From the NCBI RefSeq assembly GCF_024349685.1, contig NZ_AP025944.1, forward strand, positions 3,168,001-3,232,000: a stretch of 64,000 nucleotides of DNA. Direction: 5' to 3'. The notes beneath the pieces were generated by a model. That model saw only the letters and a program-made list of their open reading frames with translations. It was not told the DNA's origin and made no database searches. The DNA is from Pseudomonas sp. LRP2-20. GTDB taxonomy: Bacteria; Pseudomonadota; Gammaproteobacteria; Pseudomonadales; Pseudomonadaceae. Made by a program: the position numbers and the translations under genes. Shown piece by piece: positions 24,839 through 32,954 of this stretch (positions within the stretch are counted from its first letter, which is position 1; each line of letters opens with the position of its first letter).

Positions 24839-25855
24839 TTACTTCAGGTGCTGCTTGATCGCCTTTGCAGCCTGGTCCATCGCACTGCGGGTCCCAGGCA
24901 CTTCGCCGAGGACGTTGAGCAAGCCGAAGTCATGGATCATGCCGTTATAGCGCACTGCGGTTACTGGCACACCAGCGGCGTTCAACTTGCGGGCATAGGC
25001 TTCGCCTTCATCACGCAGCACGTCCATTTCTGCAGTTTGTACCAATGCCGGCGGCAGACCTTTCAACTGATCCAGGCTAGCCCGCAGGGGCGATGCGTGA
25101 ATGTCGTCGCGCTGCTTCGGATCAGTGGTGTAGCTGTCCCAGAACCACTCCATCATGTTGCGTGTCAGGAAGTGCCCTTCAGCGAATTGGTTGTAGGAAC
25201 TGTTGTTGAAGTTGGCATCAGTCACAGGCCACAGCAGCGCTTGGAAGCGCAGCTTCGGAGTTCCGGCTTCCTTCGCCTTGATGGCTACTACCGCGGCCAT
25301 GTTGCCGCCGACGCTGTTGCCTGCCACTGCCAGGCGGCTGCCGTCGACACCAATCTCCTTGCCATGCTCAGCGACCCAGCGGGTGGCGGCGTAAGCCTGG
25401 TTGATCGCAGTGGGGAATTTGGCCTCGGGCGATGGCGTGTAATCGACGTAGACCGCTGCCGCACCAGAGCCCACTACCAAGTCGTGTATCAGTCGCTCGT
25501 GGGTCGGATAGTCGCCCAACACCCAGCCACCACCATGGAAGAACATGAATACCGGCAGGTCGCCCTTAGCGCCCTCCGGGCGCACTACCCGGATCTCCAG
25601 CTGCTGGCCATCGGTTTGGATGGTACGGCGCTCGACCTGAATACCGGACAAGTCGACCTTCACGCCTGCCTGAGCGCCGGTCAGCACCGACCGGGCGTCT
25701 TTCGGCGACAGGGTTTCAAGCGGCTTGCCGCCGCCTGCAGCCAGAGCTTCAAGGAAGCCTTGGGTGGTGTGTTCCACGCCCGGGCTACCAGCGGCGAAGG
25801 CACTGTTGACAGCCAGAGCCAGCAGGCCGGCGGTGAGGGTACGGGACAGTTTCAT
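24839..25855 (-). CDS. Exported HSL-family esterase/lipase
   Basis: A periplasmic or secreted alpha/beta hydrolase of 338 aa with a signal peptide (KLSRTLTAGLLALAVNSAFAA). It belongs to the hormone-sensitive-lipase family: oxyanion motif HGGG at 107-110, nucleophile Ser181 in AVAGNSVGGNM, acid in EMDVLRDEGEAY and histidine in GMIHDFGLL. Such enzymes cleave short-chain esters. The start follows AGGAG by seven bases. It lies 30 bases downstream of a DUF2790 gene on the same strand, so the two form an operon controlled from the palindrome near 26200. Confidence 0.88.
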   Translation of the reverse strand: MKLSRTLTAGLLALAVNSAFAAGSPGVEHTTQGFLEALAAGGGKPLETLSPKDARSVLTGAQAGVKVDLSGIQVERRTIQTDGQQLEIRVVRPEGAKGDLPVFMFFHGGGWVLGDYPTHERLIHDLVVGSGAAAVYVDYTPSPEAKFPTAINQAYAATRWVAEHGKEIGVDGSRLAVAGNSVGGNMAAVVAIKAKEAGTPKLRFQALLWPVTDANFNNSSYNQFAEGHFLTRNMMEWFWDSYTTDPKQRDDIHASPLRASLDQLKGLPPALVQTAEMDVLRDEGEAYARKLNAAGVPVTAVRYNGMIHDFGLLNVLGEVPGTRSAMDQAAKAIKQHLK

Positions 25856-25885
25856 GGTTTGAGCTCCTAGGGCGTGGGCAGGCGT

Positions 25886-26131
25886 TTAGTTCTGGTTGGC
25901 TGCAGTGTTCGGACGGATGTAACTCACCTTCTGCTCCTTGCCGTGGCTGTCACGGTAGGTCAGAGTCGCAATGCTGTTTTGGCCGCCGCTGCTGGGTGCG
26001 GCATCCACAGAGACAACCTTGTCGATATCCAAGTCCATTCCGTACTGGTACGGAGTGGCGGTCTGCGCGAAAACACCAGCATTGACGCCGAGTGTAAGAG
26101 TGAGGATGGCGAATGTTTTATGAATGGTCAT
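25886..26131 (-). CDS. DUF2790 small exported protein
   Basis: An 81-aa exported protein with signal peptide ending VNAGVFAQ and a mature domain containing TPYQYGMDLDIDKVVSVDAAPS and ATLTYRDSHGKEQKVSYI, the DUF2790 pattern common in Pseudomonas. It is the first gene of the DUF2790-esterase operon. A paralogue at 31151 follows cynS. The function of DUF2790 is not established. Confidence 0.8.
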   Translation of the reverse strand: MTIHKTFAILTLTLGVNAGVFAQTATPYQYGMDLDIDKVVSVDAAPSSGGQNSIATLTYRDSHGKEQKVSYIRPNTAANQN

Positions 26132-26199
26132 GATCGTTCTCCAGTGTCTCGTAAGGGGTGAGCGGCTGCTTGGTACTTGGGATTAATATTGCGCGATAA

Positions 26200-26217
26200 T
26201 ATTTTGCGCGCAAAATA
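26200..26217. promoter_or_regulatory. 18-bp perfect palindrome upstream of DUF2790-esterase operon
   Basis: TATTTTGCGCGCAAAATA is a perfect 18-bp palindrome about 70 bases upstream of the DUF2790 start. A weaker TATTGCGCGATA-type site lies one to two helical turns to its left (about 26187-26198). The surroundings are AT-rich and promoter-like. It is probably the operator of a dimeric repressor; which protein binds is unknown. Confidence 0.6.
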
Positions 26218-26657
26218 CTTTTCCGCTATGGTCGTGATTAATTCAGTGCATCGGCCTCGGAGGACCGCCGGCCCCGACAGCCATCGATAGGCGCAGCGCT
26301 TTGTGCTTGGCGGCGTCATCAGAGGGGTTTCGTCGTCCGCTTAGTCCCGCTCGCAACCCCGACGCGGCCGTCGCATTTGCATCTGAGCCGTACCAAAGGC
26401 TCTCCTCAACACCCAGTGCCATCAGCCATTAGTTGCGATGTGGCCCCGCAACCGCTCTCTAACTAGGCCCTCCCATAAGGGATGGCCCGGGACGAGTGCC
26501 CGCCGCGCACGTCTGGATCATCAAACCCTATCTCCCCGGAGAACTGTCTAGTCGGCCTTGAAGCTGCTCTAGCCATCTAGGACGGTCTTGGGTGACGGCC
26601 CGAAGCTGTCTATCACTGGGGTTCGCTCCGTTAATCGAAGAAATTACTTGATGGTGC
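26218..26657. other. Intergenic region, no gene seen
   Basis: About 440 bases between the palindrome and the TetR promoter show no gene. Reading frames here are short and lack ribosome sites. Confidence 0.5.
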
Positions 26658-26686
26658 TTGACCGGGGAGAACGATCGTTCTACATT
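26658..26686 (+). promoter_or_regulatory. TetR-gene promoter with embedded palindromic operator
   Basis: TTGACC (26658-26663), a 17-base spacer and TACATT (26681-26686) form a sigma-70 promoter. The spacer contains the perfect palindrome AGAACGATCGTTCT (26668-26681), suiting autorepression by the TetR protein that starts at 26693. With the -10 so close to the ATG, the message is nearly leaderless. Confidence 0.65.
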
Positions 26687-26692
26687 GAGCTC

Positions 26693-27262
26693 ATGAGCAG
26701 ACCAACGATAGATCACAGAGCCCAGATCCTGGCCACCGCCGAGAAACTCATCTACGAAAACGGGATTCATGCCACGGGCATGGATCTACTGGTGAAGACC
26801 TCTGGAGTGTCAAGGAAGGGTATCTACAACCACTTCGCTACCAAAGATGATGTCGCGGCTGCGGCCTTGAGCGCCCGCGACGTACGCTGGATGCAATGGT
26901 TCAGAACTGAATGCGACAAAGCAGCTACGCCGTATGATCGCGTACTGAGTATGTTTACTGTTTTGAAAAGCTGGTTTGAGGCTGATGATTTCCGCGGCTG
27001 TGCGTTCATTAACACGGCAGGTGAGGTAGGGGATCCCGATGACCCCATCCGCCAGATCGCCAAGCTGCACAAGCAGAAACTCTTAGACTATACGCTTGAA
27101 CTGACTGAGCAATTGAACACCGAGCAACCGTTGCTCTTAGCTAGGCAGTTATTTATTTTGATGGAAGGCGCAATCACCATGGCTCGCGTTATGGGTGATT
27201 ATCACGGCGCTGATAACGCAAAGGAAGTTGCGCGGATGTTGCTGAAAGAGCTCGCGCCTTAA
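26693..27262 (+). CDS. TetR-family transcriptional regulator
   Basis: A 189-aa TetR repressor with an N-terminal helix-turn-helix: AEKLIYENGIHATGMDLLVKTSGVSRKGIYNHF, then a ligand domain with FRGCAFINTAGEVGDPDDPI, a motif seen in TetR members that control reductases and NTF2-like enzymes. The start MSRPTIDHRAQIL is taken over a longer reading because the palindrome and -10 box lie just upstream. The SnoaL-like gene begins 60 bases downstream on the same strand and is a likely target. The inducer is unknown. Confidence 0.88.
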   Translation: MSRPTIDHRAQILATAEKLIYENGIHATGMDLLVKTSGVSRKGIYNHFATKDDVAAAALSARDVRWMQWFRTECDKAATPYDRVLSMFTVLKSWFEADDFRGCAFINTAGEVGDPDDPIRQIAKLHKQKLLDYTLELTEQLNTEQPLLLARQLFILMEGAITMARVMGDYHGADNAKEVARMLLKELAP

Positions 27263-27322
27263 AGCTTGAGCTTTAGAAGTACTACTCACACTTATCTATC
27301 TAACTAGACTGGAGTCACTACC

Positions 27323-27799
27323 ATGTCCGATGCCCAAACTCGCCCGCCACTTCCTCCTTTTACTCGCGAAACGGCGATTGAAAAGGTCCGACTTGCTGAA
27401 GATGGCTGGAACAGCCGCGACGCGGAGAAAGTCTCGCTCGCCTACACGGTGGATACCAAATGGCGTAACCGCGCTGAGTTTGCTACCAACCGTGAAGAGG
27501 CCAAAGCCTTCCTCACCCGCAAGTGGAAAAAAGAGCTGGATTACCGTCTGGTCAAAGAGCTTTGGGCGTTTACCGATAACCGGATCGCCGTCCGTTACGC
27601 GTACGAATGGCATGATGATTCCGGTAACTGGTTCCGCTCCTATGGCAACGAGAACTGGGAATTTGAAGCTGATGGTCTGATGCACCGTCGCTTCGCCTGC
27701 GTAAACGACATGCCTATCAAGGAAAGCGAGCGCAAATTCCACTGGCCGCTGGGCCGCCGTCCAGATGATCATCCGGGGCTGACTGAGTTGGGGCTGTAA
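27323..27799 (+). CDS. SnoaL/NTF2-like protein, DUF1348 (copy 1)
   Basis: A 158-aa cone-fold protein of the SnoaL/NTF2 superfamily, DUF1348 type. Conserved segments are [29 protein letters not shown] and [27 protein letters not shown]. The fold usually binds a small hydrophobic ligand in a central pocket. It differs from the copy at 28158 in only four of 158 residues, although the DNA has many silent changes. It follows the TetR gene, and its ATG is preceded by TGGAG at suitable spacing. The biological role of the family is not established. Confidence 0.85.
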   Translation: MSDAQTRPPLPPFTRETAIEKVRLAEDGWNSRDAEKVSLAYTVDTKWRNRAEFATNREEAKAFLTRKWKKELDYRLVKELWAFTDNRIAVRYAYEWHDDSGNWFRSYGNENWEFEADGLMHRRFACVNDMPIKESERKFHWPLGRRPDDHPGLTELGL

Positions 27800-28157
27800 A
27801 TCCGGCACAACTGTAAATTCTTTCGAACTCAGAGTGCTCGGCTAGGCAGAATGAAATTTAAATTCGATTGCCGCCACTGCAGGTAGAGTACGAACGCTTC
27901 TAGCATAAGCATGGTTCTACCAAGAGTTATGATATTCCACGGAACCAAAGTTCCGAGGATACGTACGCCTGCACCTGTAGCATCTCTATTAATTGCGACC
28001 GCCTCCATCAAGGCGTGGCAATAGAATTCAATTTTAATGCTGTCGTTAGCAGCGCGATTTAACTTTCACAAATTGATGATTTAAGCGGCCTTGCTATAGG
28101 CCTGCGATTTACTGGCACTGGTTTACTCAATTATCCATCTCATCTGGAGGCACCACC
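27800..28157. other. Intergenic region between the two SnoaL-like genes
   Basis: There is no intact gene. A 60-codon minus-strand frame (27829-28011) has a hydrophobic stretch TLVPWNIITLGRTMLMLEAFVLYLQWR that loosely resembles the tail of DUF1772/anthrone-oxygenase proteins and could be a relic. The region is AT-rich compared with the flanking genes. Confidence 0.35.
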
Positions 28158-28634
28158 ATGTCCAATACCCAAACTCGCCCACCACTTCCGCCTTTCACTC
28201 GCGAAACGGCGATTGAAAAAGTCCGACTGGCGGAAGATGGTTGGAATAGCCGCGACGCGGAGAAAGTTTCGCTCGCCTACACGCTGGATACTAAGTGGCG
28301 TAACCGCGCTGAGTTTGCTACCAACCGCGAAGAAGCTAAAGGGTTCCTTACCCGCAAGTGGAAAAAAGAGCTGGATTATCGCCTGGTCAAAGAGCTCTGG
28401 GCCTTTACCGATAACCGTATCGCCGTCCGTTACGCATACGAGTGGCACGATGATTCCGGTAACTGGTTCCGCTCCTACGGCAACGAGAACTGGGAATTTG
28501 AAGCTGATGGTCTCATGCACCGCCGCTTCGCCTGCGTAAACGACATGCCTATCAAGGAAAGCGAGCGTAAGTTCCATTGGCCACTGGGTCGCCGTCCGGA
28601 TGACCACCCAGGTCTGACCGAGCTCGGCCTGTAA
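28158..28634 (+). CDS. SnoaL/NTF2-like protein, DUF1348 (copy 2)
   Basis: A second 158-aa DUF1348 protein, identical to the one at 27323 except at positions 3, 4, 43 and 62 (Asp/Asn, Ala/Thr, Val/Leu, Ala/Gly). Third-position changes are scattered throughout, so the duplication is not recent unless both copies came from different donors. TGGAG precedes the ATG. A strong terminator follows directly. Having two copies implies dosage or separate control, since 358 unrelated bases lie between them. Confidence 0.85.
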   Translation: MSNTQTRPPLPPFTRETAIEKVRLAEDGWNSRDAEKVSLAYTLDTKWRNRAEFATNREEAKGFLTRKWKKELDYRLVKELWAFTDNRIAVRYAYEWHDDSGNWFRSYGNENWEFEADGLMHRRFACVNDMPIKESERKFHWPLGRRPDDHPGLTELGL

Positions 28635-28643
28635 GTCACCGCC

Positions 28644-28680
28644 AACCTGATCCTGTTGACTCAAAGGATCAGGTTTTTTT
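28644..28680 (+). terminator. Intrinsic terminator after copy 2
   Basis: AACCTGATCC and GGATCAGGTT form a 10-bp stem around a 12-base loop, followed by a run of T. It ends the SnoaL-like transcript. Confidence 0.9.
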
Positions 28681-28873
28681 CGTTCAGAAGCGATTCGTCA
28701 TCCCAATTGCGGTTTGTGATACACATCAGTGCGCCGTCTGCAGCTAGAAAGCCAATAGGGGGCTTTCCTCTCCTTCCAATCTCCGCTTCGTCGGTCGGGC
28801 AGGCCATCATCGTTGCACTTTCCCTTTCCCTTGGGCCCTGTTGCACACGCGCATCCTGCGGTCCCGCAAACCC

Positions 28874-29761
28874 TCACTGATCGAGATCGCTGGATACCTC
28901 TTTAGTCAGATCGATGAAGACGCGCACCGCTGCGCTCAGAAAGGCGTCTTTGCGCCGCATTAGAACGGCCCGTCGCTGCAAGCGCTCCGGCTCCAACGTG
29001 ATGGCCACCAGGTCGTCATGGGCCAATGCGATTCTGGCAGGCAATAAGGTCGAGAGATTCGTCCGGCGAACGATCTCGATCACTGCGCCTAGGGCATTGG
29101 CCTCCATCTGCACCTTTGGGCGAATCTCATATTTGCGGCAGTAACGGTCGATTTGCTCGCGAGTGGCAAACTCAGTGCTGAGCAAGACTAAAGACTCAGC
29201 ACTCAGGCCGTGCGAGGTAATGGAGCGTTCCTCGGCCAGGCGGTGTCTGCGGTTCATAACCAAAGCGAGTGTTTCGTTCAGCAAGGGGATGGCTTCGATG
29301 TCAGGTGCATGTATTTCATCGAATGCGATCCCTACGTCCAAATCTCCCGCCAACAGCAGCTCCTCGATACGCTCCTGGGAGATCTCTTTCAGGTTGACGG
29401 TGATCTTGGGGTACCTGAAATGAAATGCCTCGATTAGCGGCCCCACTAGATAAGTTGTGAACGTCGGCGTTACGGCAACACGCAATGAGCCACGGCTGAG
29501 GTCGCTGACATCATGTATAGCCCTTTTGGCTTCCTGCAATTCCTGATACGCACGGCGCGCATAGAGAAGATAGACATCCCCCGCGTCAGTCAAACGCGTC
29601 GTGCGGCCTGACCGGTCAAACAACTGGGCTCCTAGGCTCTCTTCCAACTGCCTTACTTGCTGAGAAAGGGCCGGCTGAGAGACATGCAGCGCCGCTGCAG
29701 CCTTCGTGAAACTGAGATGTTCCGCAACGGCTAGGAAGTACTGGATGTGTCGAGCGAGCAT
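28874..29761 (-). CDS. cynR: CynR, LysR-type activator of cyanate operon
   Basis: A 295-aa LysR regulator closely resembling E. coli Cyn[36 protein letters not shown], then [32 protein letters not shown] and [18 protein letters not shown]. The start at 29761 is chosen to match the CynR N terminus (MLSRHINYF in E. coli) rather than an ATG four codons upstream. It is divergent from cynTS, the standard arrangement, and should activate them when cyanate is present. Confidence 0.93.
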   Translation of the reverse strand: MLARHIQYFLAVAEHLSFTKAAAALHVSQPALSQQVRQLEESLGAQLFDRSGRTTRLTDAGDVYLLYARRAYQELQEAKRAIHDVSDLSRGSLRVAVTPTFTTYLVGPLIEAFHFRYPKITVNLKEISQERIEELLLAGDLDVGIAFDEIHAPDIEAIPLLNETLALVMNRRHRLAEERSITSHGLSAESLVLLSTEFATREQIDRYCRKYEIRPKVQMEANALGAVIEIVRRTNLSTLLPARIALAHDDLVAITLEPERLQRRAVLMRRKDAFLSAAVRVFIDLTKEVSSDLDQ

Positions 29762-29871
29762 GTCGAAACCCATAAGATAATCTGATCCTAATCATAATAA
29801 ATGAGACTTTTACCTTATGCCATGCACTGCTTAATCTTTGTCTCACACCCAGCGACATTGAGACAGCAACC

Positions 29872-30531
29872 ATGAAAGCGATCATCGACGGATTTCTGAA
29901 GTTTCAAAAAAACGCCTTTCCTGAGCGGGTCAAACTGTTCAAGGACCTTGCTAACCAGCAGGCGCCAAAGGCTCTCTTCATCTCCTGCTCTGATAGCCGA
30001 CTGGTGCCTGAGCTGGTCACCCAACGGGAGCCAGGCGATCTGTTTGTAATCCGCAACGCCGGCAATATCGTGCCGTCGTACGGGCCAGAGCCGGGGGGTG
30101 TTTCGGCTTCGGTCGAATACGCGGTCGCCGGACTTAACGTTGCGGACATCGTGATCTGCGGCCACTCCGACTGCGGTGCAATGACCGCCATCGCCACCTG
30201 CAAATGCCTGGACCACATGCCCGCCGTAGCCGGCTGGTTGCGGTACGCCGACTCGGCCAAGGTAGTAAACGAGGCCCGTCATCACGTGGATAAGCCCAGC
30301 AAAGTCGCCTCCATGGTGCGCGAGAACGTGATTGCGCAACTGGCCAACATCCAGACCCACCCATCCGTTCGCCTGGCTCTCGAAGAAGGCCGTGTGACCC
30401 TGCATGGCTGGATCTATGACATCGAGACCGGACGTATCGACGCCTTTGATGGCAGTACCGGCACCTTCGTATCTCTCGCAGAAAACCCAGAAGTCCACGC
30501 CGTTTCCCAGCAAGCCAGGCACGTCGCCTGA
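29872..30531 (+). CDS. cynT: Carbonic anhydrase CynT
   Basis: A beta-class carbonic anhydrase of 219 aa. Zinc ligands are visible: Cys39 in [10 protein letters not shown] (with the Asp41-Arg43 dyad) and His98 and Cys101 in [10 protein letters not shown]. In the cyanate pathway it converts the CO2 released by cyanase back to bicarbonate, the cosubstrate, preventing its loss. It is followed after 39 bases by cynS. Length and motifs agree with E. coli CynT. Confidence 0.95.
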   Translation: MKAIIDGFLKFQKNAFPERVKLFKDLANQQAPKALFISCSDSRLVPELVTQREPGDLFVIRNAGNIVPSYGPEPGGVSASVEYAVAGLNVADIVICGHSDCGAMTAIATCKCLDHMPAVAGWLRYADSAKVVNEARHHVDKPSKVASMVRENVIAQLANIQTHPSVRLALEEGRVTLHGWIYDIETGRIDAFDGSTGTFVSLAENPEVHAVSQQARHVA

Positions 30532-30570
30532 AACCTGTACCTGCACCTTTACTTACCCAGGAGATTCAAC

Positions 30571-31041
30571 ATGATCCAGACTCAAGCCACTCGCACCGCT
30601 CGCCAAGAACTGACTGAAGTGATCATTCTGGCCAAGGCTCGCAAGGACCTGTCCTTTGCGCAAATCGTTGACGGTACCGGCCTGTCCGAGGCCTTCGTCA
30701 CCGCTGCCTTGCTTGGCCAACATCCGCTGCCTGAAAGCGCCGCGAAGGTCGTCGGCGAGAAGCTCGACCTCGATGCTGATCAAGTCGCGCTGCTGCAATC
30801 GATGCCGATCCGCGGCAGCTTCTTCGACGGCGTGCCGAGCGACCCCACCATCTACCGCTTCTACGAAATGATGTCGGTGTATGGAACCACCCTCAAAGCG
30901 CTGGTCCACGAGAAGTTCGGCGACGGCATCATCAGTGCCATCAACTTCAAGCTGGACATCAAGAAGGTCGAAGATCCGGATGGTGGCCACCGTGCTGTGA
31001 TCACCCTGGACGGCAAATACCTGCCTACCAAACCCTTCTGA
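30571..31041 (+). CDS. cynS: Cyanate hydratase (cyanase) CynS
   Basis: A 156-aa cyanase, which reacts cyanate with bicarbonate to give ammonia and CO2. The catalytic residues are at the same positions as in E. coli: Arg96 and Glu99 in YRFYEM and Ser122 in GIISAINF. The N-terminal helix-turn-helix-like domain is present ([23 protein letters not shown]). CAGGAG precedes the ATG. A GC hairpin (31051-31074) follows. No cynX-type transporter gene lies downstream. Confidence 0.97.
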   Translation: MIQTQATRTARQELTEVIILAKARKDLSFAQIVDGTGLSEAFVTAALLGQHPLPESAAKVVGEKLDLDADQVALLQSMPIRGSFFDGVPSDPTIYRFYEMMSVYGTTLKALVHEKFGDGIISAINFKLDIKKVEDPDGGHRAVITLDGKYLPTKPF

Positions 31042-31150
31042 TGTAGCTCAGCCCGGCGCCCTGCTGCGCCGGGCCATCCCCAACATTTATGACGACTGAG
31101 CGCTGATTGGATGCTCAGGACTTCTTACGCCCTCAGTACAGGTGATTACC

Positions 31151-31408
31151 ATGAAACTTTTACTCGTTTTGTTCCTAGGCTGCCTTGGTTCTGTTGCTAT
31201 GGCCGATGACCAAGGTACTCAAACCGCACAAATAACGGTTGAGCCCTACCGTTACTCTCAGAACCTGGATATCGCGCACGTTGTGGCTGTGACGGCGGTG
31301 CCCAATGTCTGCGAAGTTGTGCCGATGCAGCTGACTTACGACGACTCCAAAGGCGAGCGGCATATCATGGAGTACCACATTGTGGGGAATGGCTGTTCTA
31401 ACAACTGA
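31151..31408 (+). CDS. DUF2790 small exported protein
   Basis: An 85-aa exported protein, signal KLLLVLFLGCLGSVAMA, with PYRYSQNLDIAHVVAVTAVPNVCEVVPMQLTYDDSKGERHIMEYHI. It belongs to the same DUF2790 family as the protein at 25886, with two extra cysteines. AGGTGA precedes the ATG at 31151. It is 110 bases beyond cynS, outside the hairpin, so it probably has its own transcript. Role unknown. Confidence 0.78.
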   Translation: MKLLLVLFLGCLGSVAMADDQGTQTAQITVEPYRYSQNLDIAHVVAVTAVPNVCEVVPMQLTYDDSKGERHIMEYHIVGNGCSNN

Positions 31409-31492
31409 TGCGCCTTCCATACTCCAGCCTGACGGGCAGCTCCTGGACATCAGGGGCGATGCGATTGAGGCTTAACATCCTGTATAGGAGGA

Positions 31493-31519
31493 AGCCCACT
31501 TCGAAACTCGCTGTGGGCT
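31493..31519 (+). terminator. Terminator-like hairpin
   Basis: AGCCCAC and GTGGGCT pair around a 13-base loop, followed by CTCTTGCTTT. It lies about 85 bases after the DUF2790 gene. Confidence 0.45.
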
Positions 31520-31696
31520 CTCTTGCTTTCGACGGAGGGTGATCCGCCCAAGCAAGACCAATCAATTGCCGACTCGTAGCTCAATTGGGCCTGCCTCGTC
31601 ACTGCTTCACCTAAGACCGCAAATCGTCGAAAGTAAGCGGATATGGAGTGGGGTTAAACTCGAACCATCCGGCGCTACGATGGGAGAAGGATGAGA

Positions 31697-32554
31697 ATGC
31701 AATACCAGCGCGCTCAAGAATTGGAACGAGAATTTGATGCTTTGATCGCGTTGATCGCTGACATGATCACTGCCCAAGCAAAACAGCACGTTCCCACTGC
31801 CCATACGCCAGCTTGGATGTTCAGCCAGCATGACCTGGCGAAGAAGCTGTTTCGGCATATGTGCTCTGTACGCTCCTTGCTGGAGCCTTCGCCCTTCCGG
31901 AACCAAGTCATTCCCTCGCACAGCTTTATCGATCACTCCTCGGTGGCGGTCCTGACTCGATCTGCGATCGAGAATTATCTGGTCATGACATGGCTACACA
32001 GCAAAGGTAATGAATCGTTGCGGGATTTCCGGCACAACGTCTGGGAATATTGCGGTTGGAAGAAGCGAAGCAAGATGGCTGCAACCACGGATGACGCTCG
32101 CCTCGCTAGACAGAAAGCTGAGGCAGACGCTGCTCTGTTGTGGCCTTCCATAGAGAGCTCCCGTTACTTCCAGAGCTATGCTGAGCCTCACCAAGAACGC
32201 CTTCGCAAGGGTAGTTGGGATGCAGGGTGGCATTGGAACGATCTAGCTGTGGAAGCAGGGTTGCACAAGACCTACTTCACCTCGTACTACCCCTTCCTGA
32301 GCGGGCATGTGCACAGCGACTACATTGGAACGCTCCAGAATGCTCAGGCGGTCTCGTTGGCCGACCAGTACATGCTGGCCTCAGCCAACCTGCAGATCAT
32401 TCTGATGTTAATCGGTCATTTTGCTCATCATTATGCTGGCGTGTTTGCTCCCGCTGAGGCTGTGCTGCGTAGGGCAGGTGCTACACGTGAAACTGCTGAA
32501 AAGTGGCACATTCGAGCAGAGGATATGGATTTTTTGTATCGACCAGAAGGTTGA
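31697..32554 (+). CDS. Helical hypothetical protein (possibly DUF5677-like)
   Basis: A 285-aa soluble, mainly alpha-helical protein. GGAGAAGG lies at the right distance for the ATG at 31697 and too close for the one at 31691. Visible segments are RSAIENYLVMTWLH, KTYFTSYYPFLSGHVHSDYIG and a C-terminal helical bundle with HFAHHYAG. The spaced His and Glu residues recall DUF5677-type proteins, but I cannot confirm this. It stands alone in the accessory region; its role is unknown. Confidence 0.7.
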   Translation: MQYQRAQELEREFDALIALIADMITAQAKQHVPTAHTPAWMFSQHDLAKKLFRHMCSVRSLLEPSPFRNQVIPSHSFIDHSSVAVLTRSAIENYLVMTWLHSKGNESLRDFRHNVWEYCGWKKRSKMAATTDDARLARQKAEADAALLWPSIESSRYFQSYAEPHQERLRKGSWDAGWHWNDLAVEAGLHKTYFTSYYPFLSGHVHSDYIGTLQNAQAVSLADQYMLASANLQIILMLIGHFAHHYAGVFAPAEAVLRRAGATRETAEKWHIRAEDMDFLYRPEG

Positions 32555-32792
32555 GTTTCGCTATCTAGCCAGGTATCAGGCTACCTGAGGTGTGATGGTG
32601 GCTAAGAGCCGTAGGATGAGATTTATTAGGGTGAATACGCAGACTGGATTTCCATAGCGCGGCGCACGTTTCACACCCCAATTTCGCTCCGGACGCAGAT
32701 AGGTGTGCACGTCGCTGCCGTCGCTCCTTGGTATCGGCCACCAGGCATTACAAATCACATCAAATGACCGCTTCGGTCCAAACTTGCCGGTA

Positions 32793-32825
32793 GCGACTGG
32801 CAGCTATCGACCCAAAGCCGCCAGT
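32793..32825. repeat. Dispersed 'TCGACCC' repeat, copy B
   Basis: GCGACTGGCAGCTATCGACC followed by CAAAGCCGCCAGT; a second imperfect unit in the other orientation precedes it (ATGACCGCTTCGGTCC). Same family as the copies near 24380, 39088, 42267 and 44110. Confidence 0.5.
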
Positions 32826-32840
32826 GAAGTTGGCAGTGAT

Positions 32841-32900
32841 TCTGTGGGAGCGGATTTATCCGCGATGCGCCGCGCGGGCGGCGCTCGATCTCATAGGCGC
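32841..32900. repeat. REP-type element
   Basis: TCTGTGGGAGCGGATTTATC then CGCGATGCGCCGCGCGGGCG is the REP variant with 'TGTGGGAGCGG-TTTA-CCGCGA' core. It lies past the 3' end of the betaine-binding protein gene, where it may protect the transcript end. Confidence 0.7.
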
Positions 32901-32954
32901 TACATACCCCAAGGCAAACACACCAGGCACCACACAAACCTTAGGCATGCTGTG

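Larger units (their letters stand above)
32555..32954. other. Intergenic region with two repeat types
   Basis: No gene seen. It holds a 'TCGACCC' dispersed repeat (about 32793-32825) and a REP-like palindrome (about 32841-32900). A 60-codon minus-strand frame (32576-32758) looks like noise. Confidence 0.55.

Noticed and set aside
31640-31680. tRNA-like segment near GTTAAACTCGAACC
   Set aside because: No cloverleaf could be drawn; the T-arm-like piece is isolated and there is no acceptor stem.
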